The notes beneath the pieces were generated by a model. That model ran no database searches and was not told where the DNA came from. It saw only the letters and a program-made list of their open reading frames with translations. From Varanus komodoensis (Eukaryota; Chordata; Lepidosauria; Squamata; Varanidae), in assembly GCF_004798865.1 (NCBI RefSeq), contig NW_025335854.1, positions 6,916,170-6,980,169 on the forward strand: a stretch of 64,000 bases of DNA, read 5' to 3'. Positions 27,090 to 38,105 of this stretch are shown here, in pieces; position 1 is the first letter of the stretch, and each line of letters begins with the position of its first letter. A program made the translations under genes and the position numbers.

Positions 27090-27470
27090 GCAAAGCTGTG
27101 CTTTTATGGTCTCCCCTCCCAAACCTGATAATGAATCTGCAAAGACAGAAAAGGGAGCATAAAAGCTACTGGAGAAATTCACCTCTCAAACTCATTAGTG
27201 TTAACATGTGAGTGCTGCTTAGCAGGAAAAATAATAGAGTGGTAATTTACTCCCTAACTTTTGGAAATTACACTGAGTATACTAAATGATATTGCCCAAC
27301 ATTAACATGGGTAGACTAGTTTCCTAACCGTCTCCACAATTACTACTTTTGCTCAGAGTAATACTGTACTGTATTTTTAACTGCATGCAAATTAACTTAG
27401 CCTTATGTGTGCTGTTTATTTTAGAGAGGTTTATAAGTACATGAACTTAATAATGTCTATTTGCTGTCAC
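27090..27470. promoter_or_regulatory. candidate conserved noncoding element, intron 2
   Basis: A sharply AT-rich block inside otherwise GC-rich intron. It is repeat-free by eye, with CTCATTAGTGTTAAC near 27191, GGTAATTTACTCC near 27241, ACAATTACTAC near 27336, GCATGCAAATTAACTTAG (octamer-like plus homeodomain core) near 27384 and TTATTTTAGAG. The abrupt composition change and motif density suggest constraint, but conservation cannot be tested here. Confidence 0.35.
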
Positions 27471-29950
27471 TCTGCAGTGGGTTTTCTAAGCCACCCTGCG
27501 ATGGGATCCATGCGGATGGTGATGCTGTGAAATGGCACGAAGGTGCGCTCCTGCAGGAGGAAGGGGCCGGGAAGCAATCCGGGTGGCTCACCTGCACCTC
27601 CTGAACTGGGAACCCCCGGAGGAGCGTGGAGATGGTGCAGGGGCCAAGGGGTGGGCAAGACCCTCTCCCCTTTCACCTGCTGTGAACACAGTGGCCAAGT
27701 GGACCCGAGCCAGTGCATAAGAACCACCTCGAGGCATCAGGACAAGTTAATCTAGTCTGGCACTCCGTTTCCAACCGTGCCGAAGAGACACACCGGAAGG
27801 CACGCAAGGGACACCCATCCCTTGGGGTTGGCCTTCAGGGTCTGATCAGCAGAAATGGACCGCCTCCTGTAGCGGCCGCCACACTCTCCTTTACAGAGCA
27901 GGGGAAAGATGCCGCGGCATCCCTCTGGGCAGGCGGGCCATCCAGCCTGTCCTCTCAAAAGCTCCGTCTTGTTCGCCCTCAGGAAATGAGCCCACCCATC
28001 GCTGCATCCAGCTCACCCAGCAGCGCGGGGAGGCTCCTCTGTGCCAGGTGCTCCTGCCTCTCCTCAGTGCCGTCCTTTTGGGAACTCTCTGCGCTTTCCA
28101 GATGATGCAGAGAAAGTAAAATGTCCAGCTCTCTGTTCTGATCAGCAGCACCCCCACAGCCCATTGCAGAAGCTCAGGGGAGGTGCCGTGCCACCGGAAC
28201 ACCGCGGTTTTTCCTTGCTTGAAGCTGCATGGAGGAGCAGCATGAAAGCCCTCCTTGCAGGCGGAAATCAGCGGCGCTGGGTGATGAAGGAAAGCGAGCA
28301 GGACAGGAGGCAGCTCTTGCCATAGCCCAAAGTGTCCGCCTCCCACCAGAACTGATCAGCTATCTTGATTGCCCCATAATACATCTGTACCCCTCTCTGC
28401 ATGTTCACCTCTCTGCATGTGGAAAATGTTGCGCTCTCATAAAAATCACGTTCCTTAATGGCATCAGTCAGAGTTGATCAACAGTCAGGAAATGCGGCTG
28501 AGTGAGTGCGCGATTTGTTATTGTGGGCAGCTGCAGCAACGGCAGGACATCAGATCAATCCGTATTTAAAAGGCAAATTAATAAAGGGGATGTGGCGGCA
28601 TAAACACATCAGCGCGGGAAATCCGCGCCATTCCTCCTTGAGCAGGTGCCCCTGTGAGCAGCAGAAGAGCAGTCTGGGAAGAATCGGCAACTTCACCGGC
28701 TGCGCTTGGCAGTCCTCCTGTTTGCAGGGGATTTGATAGAACGGGCAGCCAAGTCAGGGGGTGCAGCTCCACAAGGACGAGCTGGCTGCAAAAACACACG
28801 TGCCACCTAGAATACTGAGCAGGCGCACTTGTCCGAGGGACGGAACTGGTTGCAAGCTAATGTGCAGCAAATGCTCGGTCGCAAGCGCAGCCTTGCCCTG
28901 CACGTTGTGTGAAAAACCCCTTAGGTTACAGCCATCCGAAATCTGGTCCAGCTTCCAGTCCAACAAGTTTCCATATAGGGCAAGTTTCCAAGGAATGACG
29001 CCTCTCCTCGAATCTTTTCATCAACTTTCCATCCGCTTCTAGCACAAGCGCCTTGTCCTTGTCTTTCACATTCCTTCTGATCTGGCCCCCCTTCTTCTTT
29101 CGGTCTTCATGTTGTGATTCAACCTGTCTGCGATCTTCACAAAAAGCAACACGGAAGCCTCCTGCTCCCTCAAACAATTCTGCTCTCTTCTATCGGAAAT
29201 GCCTTCTTCCATCAGCGCATCCCACCCTCTTCCTTCCACCCTGCCCCCAAACCATCCCAGTCGGCAGGACCCGACGCCCGTCTTCCAGACGGTGGTGAAG
29301 ACAGGAGACCCAGGCCTGCACCTGTGCAGCTTCTCCCCAGGTTATTCTGTCCTGTCTTTCCGCAGCTTGCCCAAGTTTAGTTCTTCAGGGTGAGGAACTC
29401 TCCACTGCTGGTGCTACATCTTAAAGCACCATGGAAATAATGCATACTAATGAAGACGCCCTGCCATTGCTTATTGACTGCATTTCTGTATCGCCCGCCT
29501 GCCGAAGTTCTCTGTTCATTCAACACTTAATGGGAGAAGTATTAGTGGTGCTAGAATTGGACTTGGTGGCAGTAGTTCCTAGCAGTCAGAGCCGTCTTGG
29601 CGCTTCCACCCACCAAAATATGCCTGTGATTAAAATAGGAGGCAGCTGTGCTGACCCGCGCTCTATCCTCGGGTGACGTCTGGCCAGGGAAGACGTGCAA
29701 GACCAGCCATGCAGCCGCCATTCGACTCTGGGGAGAGGGGCAGATGGGAAATACGCTGGCCTCGGCGAGCCACACCCCAAGGACAGGCCACTGGTGCTGG
29801 AGGGGCCCCAGGCAGGTGCGAGCTCCACATCCTCCGGATTCATCAGTCCATCCAATGCCAGGGCATCTCCTTTGCCCCCACCCCCCAAAAGCAGTTTTGG
29901 CTTGAATTGGTTTGTAGAAGTCCACATTTGCCATTGTGTTACTATCCCAC
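27471..29950. other. intronic stretch, no gene recognised
   Basis: Mostly GC-rich unique sequence. Around 28440-28640 a repeat-free AT-richer patch with CCTTAATGG, GGCAAATTAATAAAGG and a GTTGATCAAC palindrome could be regulatory. Open frames are short and overlap on both strands. Confidence 0.35.
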
Positions 29951-29954
29951 CTTT

Positions 29955-30150
29955 GCCCCTCTGGCAAGGATCCTGAGGTGGCTCTTGCGGCCTTCCTCCT
30001 CTCCATCTGATCCTCGCAACAACCCAGGGCAGTGGATGAGGCCGAGAGCGAGTCACTGGCCCCGGCTCACACAGGAAGCTTCATGGCCAAGAGGTCCTAG
30101 GACCCAGATCCCTACGCGCCAGTCCAGCACCCTTCCCACGATGCCACAGT
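29955..30150 (-). mobile_element. tRNA-derived SINE (Sauria/MIR-like)
   Basis: Read on the minus strand, the order is a CCAGTCC/AGCACCC head, GGACCCAGATCCCT, GAAGCTTCATGG, GAGCGAGTCACTGGCC and then a CGCAACAACCCAGGGCAGTGG body (as written on the plus strand). This is the layout of the common amniote tRNA-derived SINE with CCTCACAACAACCC. Diverged throughout. Confidence 0.7.
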
Positions 30151-31456
30151 GGCCCCATGGGCCCCCACCATGTTCTAGGTTGAGCTTGATCCGGAATCCA
30201 GGTTGACACCAGGCAGGCTGGGTTTCGGATTTGCGGGCAGGGCAGACTCCATTCCGGATGGTTCCCAGAGCTGGGGGGCACAGCTGGAGATTCAGCAAGT
30301 GGAGGGCCCTGCCTCAGCGACACCCCACAAACAGCCCCTAATGCCCAGGCCCATCCAGGGGGATGGCACCTCGGGGCAGTTGCCTGATCTTGGAGGGCAC
30401 AGCTGGATCATGCCCTCTCAGGTCCCTGCGATGCACAAGCCCGACTCCCACACTCCCTCCCTTTGCAGCAGGGCCCTTTCGTAGGCCGAGCACAGCCCCT
30501 CGGCTGGGCTTTTCCCCTGGAAGGCCCCAGAGGCGGGCTCTGGCTTTGTGGGGCAGCTGGGGCAGCTGGGCTGGGGAAGACCTGAAACCTTGGAGAGCAG
30601 AACCAGCCCTATCAGCCGGTCACACGACACCCCACGGCTTTCAAGCATCATGATGCAGTTGCGTAAAACAAGTAAGACTAGGAGATGGTGGAGGCGATTT
30701 TTCCTGAGTGGTCTGCACCGTCTCTGCTCAGCAGCAGCAAAATAATCCAGATCTTCGCCAGCCTCCACCTGGGAGTACTCAGGCAGCACGTGCCCAGGCG
30801 CACCGGTCTGCATTTAAATCTCCGTAGGCCCTTCTGTGACTCAGCCGGTCCACGTGACTCATTGTTGAAGGTGACACAGGCCTGGTCAGACGCAGGGAGA
30901 ACCAGGAAGCACCACTGGCTAGCTCGAGACCAAACGTCGGCCTATAAATCCAACCTGAGTCATGATGAATTTGTGTCGTATAGACGATTCCGCTTCGGGG
31001 TTCCTTTTGTACTTAAGCAGGCTGGCAATAAATGTTCTCATCCATCCTTCCCCAACCCAGCTCCCTCTAGACATGTCGGACTGTAATTCCCACCAACATG
31101 GGCATCACACGGGTTGCATACGGTGGCGATGCATCGCGCCGAATATCCGTGGCTGAAATCCGTTTGTGCAGGGGCTCAAGGCCAGTTTCCTGGGGCTGCT
31201 CCCATCTGATCTGCGTGTCGGAAGACCATTCACTTCGCTCCCTCTAGATACCAAGGGTGTAAATGTGCAAGCACCACGACCCCTTCCTGATGCAACTTAC
31301 GTGTGGTCCAACTCTGATCTCCCCAAGTTTTCCCAAACGCGCACACACCTGTCTGTCTGTCTGTCTGATGATTACTGCAGAAAATTCATGGCAGGGAGTG
31401 ACAGAAAAAGAGCAACCAACTTCTTTCATGAGCAGAGATGGAAATGCATGAATGAG
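30151..31456. other. intronic stretch, no gene recognised
   Basis: GC-rich unique sequence with overlapping short frames. A fragment of the short reptile CCCATCA-type repeat lies near 31040-31110, and a TGTC run near 31348-31368. Confidence 0.35.
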
Positions 31457-31870
31457 GAAACATAGGAACACAGAAACAGAGCGAGTCAGAAGGGGCCTCC
31501 TGGACCATCTAGTCTGATATCCGGCACCAGCTGGCTCCGCTCACGACATGCCCACCATGTGGACGTCCAGCCTGTCCTTGAACACCCTCACCGATGGGGC
31601 CTCAGCGACCTCCCATGGAAGCCCATTCCACACCCTCGGGGTCCTGACTGTCAGGAAGTGCTTCCTGGCATCCGAATGGAGCCTTTGTTCCCTGAGCGTT
31701 GCTCCATTGGAGGGCGTCCTGCCCTCCTCTGCAGGGGAGAACAGGTCTCTACCCATCTCCATGTGACACCCCCTCACATACCTGTATGTCGCCAACATAT
31801 CCCCTCTGAGTCTCCTCATCCCCAGGCTGAGGAGGCCCAGCTCCCTTGGTCTCGCCTCAAGCGATGCCTG
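31457..31870 (-). mobile_element. CR1 LINE 3' end, subfamily B, copy 1
   Basis: On the minus strand it encodes the CR1 C-terminus (LATYRYVRGCHMEMGRDLFS, then HFLTVRTPRVWNGLPWEVAE and VRVFKDRLDVHMVGMS). It ends with the 3' tail TGACTCGCTCTGTTTCTGTG. It is very similar to the copy at 55128-55565 and to the short tail at 16490-16600. 5'-truncated and inside LHX4 intron 2. Confidence 0.93.
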
Positions 31871-33092
31871 GGGACAGTGCGGGCCCCCACCCCCACCCCC
31901 ATCCCCTGCACACGTTTCCCACTTCAACATGTGCCGCACCGCAAGTCCTTTCCCCGCCAGGCTACTGGCTCTTGGCCTTAATCAATCGATTCCTGGAATG
32001 AGGCTTCCTCAACCCACACACTTCAATTAGCCGCTTGAGACAGCAGTGGCTGTGCCGGTCCTGGCAGTTATGCTGCGAGGCTGCAATTCTCTAGCTCGGT
32101 GCTGCAGGCTCTGTTTTCAGTTTTGCTTAAAAAATAATTTTCACACCGGAACAGTGTGACTCTCAAGCTGGGAAAACCAAGCGGGCAAATTTTTCCAGGG
32201 GTTCTGGGCACAGGAAAGGGCAGCGAAGGGTCAGCGATTGAATTGATGTGGCGGCATCCTCACTGCTGAGGAGGGAAGGAAGCTTTCTGGCATCACGTGC
32301 CGGTCTAGGCCGCACCTTCCCATGGAGGAGACGGCCCACCTGCAGCAGTCTTGGGCAGCCGCAACCTTCGACCAGCCCTGGCTGAATCGTTGAGGTGGGG
32401 ACTGCGTGTGCTGGGAAGATTTTTGACCCCATGGCATACATTCCCCGATCTGATGCTCACCTCCAGGATTACCATAATACGCTATTAAGGCAAAGGAATC
32501 CGTGCTTGCCCTCCGTTTGCATTGCTTCCCTCCACCGGCCGATTAGTAGTTCCACAACTCAACTGCCTTTAAGCAGGGGCTCACCCCATCTGCCCGCCTT
32601 CCACTGCCTTCAGATCTTCTGTTTTTTTTCTTCTGGGGCAGAAGAAGAAGCTACTCATGGGAAAAGGGGGCAACATCCAGAACGTGAGCATCGTCATGAC
32701 TGAGCAGTGATGCCCACGTGCGGCCATGTAAGATGGCTCTGAAGAGCTGTGCCACAGACTGTGTGTGCCCAGGCCGATAGGAGTTGCTCTGGAACACCCT
32801 CCCCAGCCCTCTAGATCTGTCAGAATACAACTCCCATCCTCCCCAGCCAATATGGCCATACAAGCTGGAAATTATAAGGGTGGTATTCCAACACATCCTG
32901 GAGGCTAGAGAGAGAGAGGAGTATGCTCTCAATTTTCATCTTCATGCCTTCAACTTCCAAATGTCCCAAAAGAATGTGTGTACTAAAAATCCATAGGGCC
33001 ATTTGAAAATCCTTTTTTTCCTTCTTTTTGCTTACCCAGGGAGTGTCCCAAGTATGTAGAGCCCAACTCTCCTGGAACAGGAACTCTTTAGA
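31871..33092. other. intronic stretch, no gene recognised
   Basis: Mixed composition. A fragment of the short reptile repeat (ACAACTCCCATCCTCCCCAGCC) lies at about 32826-32850. No exon or RNA gene is visible. Confidence 0.35.
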
Positions 33093-33430
33093 ATCATAGA
33101 ACAGTAGAGTTGGAAGGGGTCATGAAGGCCATCAGGTCCAACCCTGCTGTTACAGCACACCAAGTCACACCATCCCACTCAGATGGCTGCCCAGTTTCCC
33201 CTTGAATGTCTCCAGTGTGAGAGAGCACACCACCTCTCCAGGCAGCTGGTCCCACTGCCATATTGCTCCGACAGTGAGGAAGCCTTTCCTGATGCCCAGC
33301 CTGAATCTGGGTTGTTGCAACTTGACTTGATTATTCCATGTCCTGCACTCTGGCACCAGCAAGAAGAGATCTTGACCTTCCTCTTTGTGGCAGCCTCTGA
33401 GGTCCTTTTAGAGGGATATCATGTCTTCAA
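33093..33430 (-). mobile_element. CR1 LINE 3' end, subfamily A, copy 2
   Basis: On the minus strand it reads CRTWNNQVKLQQPRFRLGIR, GFLTVGAIWQWDQLPGEVV and LTLETFKGKLGSH. It has the 3' terminal AGAATCATAGAACAGTAGAG phrase at its low-coordinate end (plus strand). It matches the 13750-14137 copy in reverse. 5'-truncated. Confidence 0.92.
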
Positions 33431-33780
33431 AACATTCAGACATCACAGGAAAGAATGGGAAGGGGACATCCACTTTCTCTTCCCATCCCCAAGACCTTCT
33501 TCTGTTGTGTTCTTCCATTCTAGAAGCCAAAGGTTCAGGTTTCCAGCTGGCCTCAGTGTCATTGAAATAGAGCAGAAGGAAAGGTTGTTTCTGGATAATA
33601 TCAAGGAGCAAGGGGAGCAATGCGAAATGAAAAGGAATCCAGAACGGAGGACCAAGAAAGCGAACCAAAAAGCCGTTTGCAAAGAGACTTCTCTCAGTTG
33701 CCTTCTACTTTCCTGGATCTACCATGACCATATGATGGGCTTCATGCACACTCTGCCATGGATCGGCTTCTTCCCCATGC

Positions 33781-33811
33781 AGGGTGGGGTGGGGTGGGGT
33801 GGGGTGGGGGG
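33781..33811. repeat. (GGGGT)n simple repeat
   Basis: About six GGGGT units in tandem, a G-rich tract on the plus strand with potential to form a G-quadruplex. Confidence 0.9.
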
Positions 33812-33839
33812 CAAAAGTAGAATCGCCTCTACAGCTTAT

Positions 33840-34200
33840 CTTGCTGAATGAAGTCCGCGTGAGAGCCGTTCCTTCCTTTAAAACCAGCTTATGTAATGCC
33901 ATTAGAGAGGTTTTAACAAAAAGCAAGCCGACCGTTTGTCCAGGCTGACTGCACAGCCATTTCCCCACTTCCATTCTTACTCTCCAGAGAGAGCCCAGCA
34001 ATGAGCGGGATATTAAACTCCTGGATTAAAAAGCTCATTAATGCCAACAAAGGAGCGCCGGAGAAAGGTCCGCAGAGAAAAATATTATCTACAGCAGTGC
34101 TTATGGTGTTATTCCACTGGGAGCGTTAAAAGCTGTGTGGATTTCTCAGTGCCAGCCATACTATAACCTTCGGGTGTCCAGAGAATGAGTTGCTGGCCCC
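33840..34200. promoter_or_regulatory. candidate conserved noncoding element, intron 2
   Basis: A repeat-free block with GTAATGCCATTAGAG near 33895, GGATTAAAAAGCTCATTAATGCC near 34023 and CACTGGGAGCG. It has no open frame of note. The motif content resembles tissue enhancers of homeobox genes. Inference only. Confidence 0.3.
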
Positions 34201-36937
34201 AGGTGGGATTCTTCATATGTTCATCATGTGATTCTCCTTAAATCAAGGCTGGGACTGTTGGAGCCTCCGGCAGGTTTTGCAAAGAAGGCCCAATTCTCAC
34301 ATTCTTTGAGGAAAATGCCCCATCTAAGAAGCCATTTGCTTTCAGTCATTTTCAGTGACTCAGTAACTTCTGGGGCATTTTTCTGGCCACGTAGGAGCTT
34401 TCAGATAAACACATGCCAAGGTGGAATTGACATGGCAAAGTAATTTTTGCCTGCTCACAAAGTAATATGAAAACCACCCTTTAAACTCAAATAGGTGGTG
34501 GTGTTCTGACTGTCAAAACAAACCTGCATTTTTCTGCCCTAGGTCAAGCTTTAGAACTCCCTGGTTGTGCAGGTTTTCAATTTGGTGCCGTTACAGTGAG
34601 ACTGTCTGGCTGCCAAATGTGGCCCTGAAGCTTCCTCCAGTTTTCTTTTAGCTATGCTCTCCTGGGGTCCCCCCCCCCATATCCCCTCCCTCTCGCTCAG
34701 CCTCTCGTCTGCAATGAACCTGGCCTGGACCTCTCGGTCCCACCTGCCCACCATGGGAGAGTCCGCATGCCCGGACAACCCACCCTGGGTTATTGGGCAG
34801 CCTGCCAGCGGCCATTTTGAATCTTTCAGTCCACAACCACGGCGTTTGTGCCTCCCCAGGCCAGCAGGGGTGGGTTGTAAAAGGGCTAAATGCCTCCTTT
34901 AGGGTCCTGTGAGAGTTTGGAGGCGGCAGAAAGAGTCGTACGACTTCAGACGGCGGGCAAGGGCCACATTTGCAACACTAACCCTAATAATTTCCCCAAG
35001 TAGAAAACTGCACGGCACAGAACGGGTTGGGGTAGAACCCATCTGAGTGACTCACTGCCTTCTCCTTTTGGGGAGGGAAGGTTAGCAAGGGGGGGCCATG
35101 CAGTGGGGGAACACTCAGAAATGGAACTGCCTCCCTCCTATCACGTGACATGGCGCAGTCCAGTCCACCCCTCCGGATTCAGCCGCCTTTTTCTGCCCCA
35201 CGTACAGCTTCGGCTTGTGAACAGTCCAGCCAAGAACAGACGCAATTATTATTTTTCTTACTCCTCCTCCTCCTGGCACTACAATCATGCTTCCAATTCA
35301 AGGTAACTACAACTTGAAGTAAAAATAGTCCACTCAGCTGATGAAGGCAAAAGAGACAAGGCAGGCAGAAGTGCCAGGCAGCATCTCAAAGGCGCTCCTT
35401 CTGGAGAGCCCCACCCCAGCGGAGGCGAGCCGCAGGAGCTGGGATGGGTCACCATGCTTTGGCTTCCGTTCTCCCGACCGTGTGCTGGATGGACTCCTTC
35501 AGCCACGAGCGCAAGCTCCACTTCGTGAGGCGTGAGATACGCTCACCGCCACATTTAACGCTGGCAGCTAAGTTTTGCACCCTTGTGTTATGGCGGTGCT
35601 GGTCTGTTTGTATCCACGCGAGGAAAACAAGCGCCGCAGTGCTGACAACAGAACCAGGAGCCGCGGGTGGGAACAGCTGCTGCACTAGGACACCGGGGGA
35701 CGTGTTCCCTGCACAGACAGCAGAAGCACTAAATCTGTCACCAGGCACAAACTGGATCCACCTTCCCGAGCACTTCAGCAATTTCGCCCTGCACTTCCAA
35801 GCCTGTTGGCACGACTACAAGGGAGAGGCTGTGCATCTCTGAAAGCTGAAGATGCCTCGGTAGGGATTGTGAAATCGCAGAGAGAGCCTTCAGGGCCTCC
35901 ACATGGCTCCTCGTGATTTGGAGGTGAAGAAGTGGTGGGTGCGCAGTTTGCAAAAAGATGCAAATGGGCGTGATTTCTACAGCTTGCGGAATTCTCTTTC
36001 AGGAGGCAAAGCGTGTGGGTGCAGAACTCTGGCACTGTTCTGTCTTTCTGATTTATTTCATTTATTTAAGTTTGAAAAGCTTTCTCATCCCGTCCTCTCA
36101 CAGAGGTCTCAGGACCGTAGAGGCGGTGTGCTTGTCATTCTCATGGGAGCTTGCCGTGTGTTTCGTGTGCAATGCCAGCAAGCCTGGATTCACCGTGAGA
36201 TAGAGGCACATGGGTTTAAGTCTGCAGCTGATCAGCGCTCCCCGTCAGGGGAACCTCACATGCCGCGTGTGCTTGCAAGCAGCTGTCGCAGTGCGTTTGT
36301 CGGAATGCTTTGTGGGAATGCCTCTGAGCACGCGATACACGAAATGCCAGCCACACTTCCAGAGAGGTCGTCTGAGATTGCAGCCATTTCACAGTTAGTG
36401 TTGGCATGGGATTCCATGCCGAAAGTTCGGACTAGCTTCCAGAGGGACACGTTCCCCTGCTTAAACCTGCCCTGCAATAATGCATTTGAACAAGTGGCCA
36501 GAATCTAAAGAAAACAGTAAAAACAGCCGCACAAGAGAGAACTGGCGTGGCTGTGGATTTTTCCTTCCCTCTGGCACAGTTCAGGACAAATGTGCTTGAT
36601 GCAGGCAAGAGCGATCAGGCAGAGGAATCTGTGGCTGTGGGCTAGATCCTGCCTTTAAGCAAGCACCAGGCGCTCTCCCAGCCCTTGCCCTTTGTGGCTT
36701 CTTTGAGCTTGCCCCTGGCAACTGGCCAGAGACATCAGGAGCAAATGCATCCCTGCATGATGGTGTAATCCCGGATGCAGGATTGCACCACCCGGGATTA
36801 CAGCACCCTGGAAAATATCCCTGGACTCAGAGATTCATGCCACTTGAAGTCCAGTGACAAATACTCCCTTGTGGCTAAGCTGCTTGAGAGAGAAGGTTGA
36901 GAGAGACCACCCAATTCCAGGAGGTCTCAATTAAACT
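34201..36937. other. intronic stretch, no gene recognised
   Basis: A mixture of unique-looking sequence and weak repeat traces. Near 36050-36130 a TTTATTTCATTTATTTAAG run followed by CATCCCGTCCTCTCACAGAGG looks like an eroded minus-strand L2 tail. A perfect 11-base inverted repeat lies at 36764-36802. The longer open frames (about 200 codons at most) show no domains. Confidence 0.35.
36764..36802. repeat. inverted repeat, 11-base perfect arms
   Basis: TGTAATCCCGG at 36764-36774 is mirrored exactly by CCGGGATTACA at 36792-36802 around a 17-base loop. It may be a remnant of a palindromic MITE. Confidence 0.85.
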
Positions 36938-37312
36938 CAGGGCTTTTTTTGTCATAGAACGCACCGGAACGGTGTTCCGGCACCGTTTTTTGATGGATTT
37001 TTCTAAGTGATTGTGACTCGCCCTGTTATTAACATTAATCATTAGCATAGTGCCTGCGGGCTGCTTGTGTGTCCGCGCTGATTGTGAGGGTGCTGCTCGG
37101 CTTGGGATTGCTCGTGTGGTCACGCACTGAGTGCTTACTGCCAGCAGTGACCATTGTGCTTGTGTGTGTGTAGAGTGACCGGCTACGTGCAAAAGGTAAA
37201 TAAGTTCTTTATTTCAAAAACAGTTGGTGAATTGAAAATCTTTTTTAGTGTAAAAGTGTGACCCCAAGACGTGAGTTCCAGCACCTTTTTTTTTTTTACA
37301 AAAAAAGCACTG
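36938..37312. mobile_element. hAT-type MITE with target-site duplication
   Basis: A 375-base nonautonomous hAT element. The left end reads CAGGGCTTTTTTTGTCA and the right end, in reverse complement, CAGTGCTTTTTTTGTA. Both are followed inward by wording for GCACCGGAAC/GTGCTGGAACTC. The flanks carry an 8-base near-duplication, ATTAAACT (36930-36937) and ATTAACCT (37313-37320), the length expected for hAT. There is no transposase frame. It sits in LHX4 intron 2. Confidence 0.92.
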
Positions 37313-37719
37313 ATTAACCTGATGAGCATAACTCATTCCAGTCTGGACCGGGGCCCAGTTTTGGGATGGAATCAGCCCTGGGCACCTTCCTTGGGAGCAG
37401 GATGGGGGTGCAACCTCGTTAAGTCTCCTCAGCCTCCCCTCATCTTTGGATCGGCTGCCCACGGTAGCCTCCAAGACCACTGCTGTGAGTTGAGAGAAAG
37501 CAGCGTTGTTGGGCAATGTTTCAGCTCTTACTTGTAGGGTTGGTTCCAAGAAAGCCATGGGACGACTCCCTCTCAGTCCCTGGCAGCAAAACTGTGGGTG
37601 CCACAGGGAACAGGTGTGTTCCTAATGTTATTCAAGAGCCACTGGGAAAGGTCACTGGAAGATCTGGGGCAAAGCATCACTAGGGATGGTGCTGACTCCC
37701 AGCTTTCATTGCAGGTAAC

Positions 37720-38105
37720 ATCCAACCCAGGAGAGGTCGTCCAGACCCTGAGTCGGATGTTCTCCTGCCCGGGATGGAGGCTAAGAAGCTGAAGCTGAAT
37801 TGTGATAAAACAGGAGTCCTACAGGTGAACTATGAAGCCCTGTGGGTCCTCTGTTTCACAGGTCTTGGACCTGGGTGTTTACCTGTTCCACATGGCCTTG
37901 CACGCTCTCCAAGAGAGCAGGTGCATCATCTAGCGATGCTTCTATCTCCACCTTTTAATCCTTTAATTCTGAATTCATTTTAACGCTGTTTTGTTTTTAT
38001 GGTATTTGCTTTGCTTTGCTTTGCTTTATACCTTGTTGTAAACCACCCAGAGAGCTTTGACTATGGGGTGTTACAGAAATGAAATGAATAAACAAATAAT
38101 TCTTG
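37720..38105 (+). mobile_element. L2-type LINE 3' end
   Basis: Plus-strand L2-like sequence. GGAGGCTAAGAAGCTGAAGC (wording around ANKLKLNxDKT of the reverse transcriptase) is followed by the tail TGTAAACCACCCAGAGAGCT and a GAATAAACAAATAA end. A CTTTG repeat lies inside at 38005-38027. Internally deleted and diverged. Confidence 0.78.
38005..38027. repeat. (CTTTG)n simple repeat
   Basis: Four to five CTTTG units inside the L2 tail region. Confidence 0.85.

Noticed and set aside
33183-33851. 222-codon plus-strand open frame
   Set aside because: Its first third is the antisense of a CR1 LINE and it ends in a GGGGT repeat, so it is a chance frame.
35903-36508. 201-codon plus-strand open frame in intron 2
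   Set aside because: No recognisable domain; it crosses an apparent L2 tail remnant.
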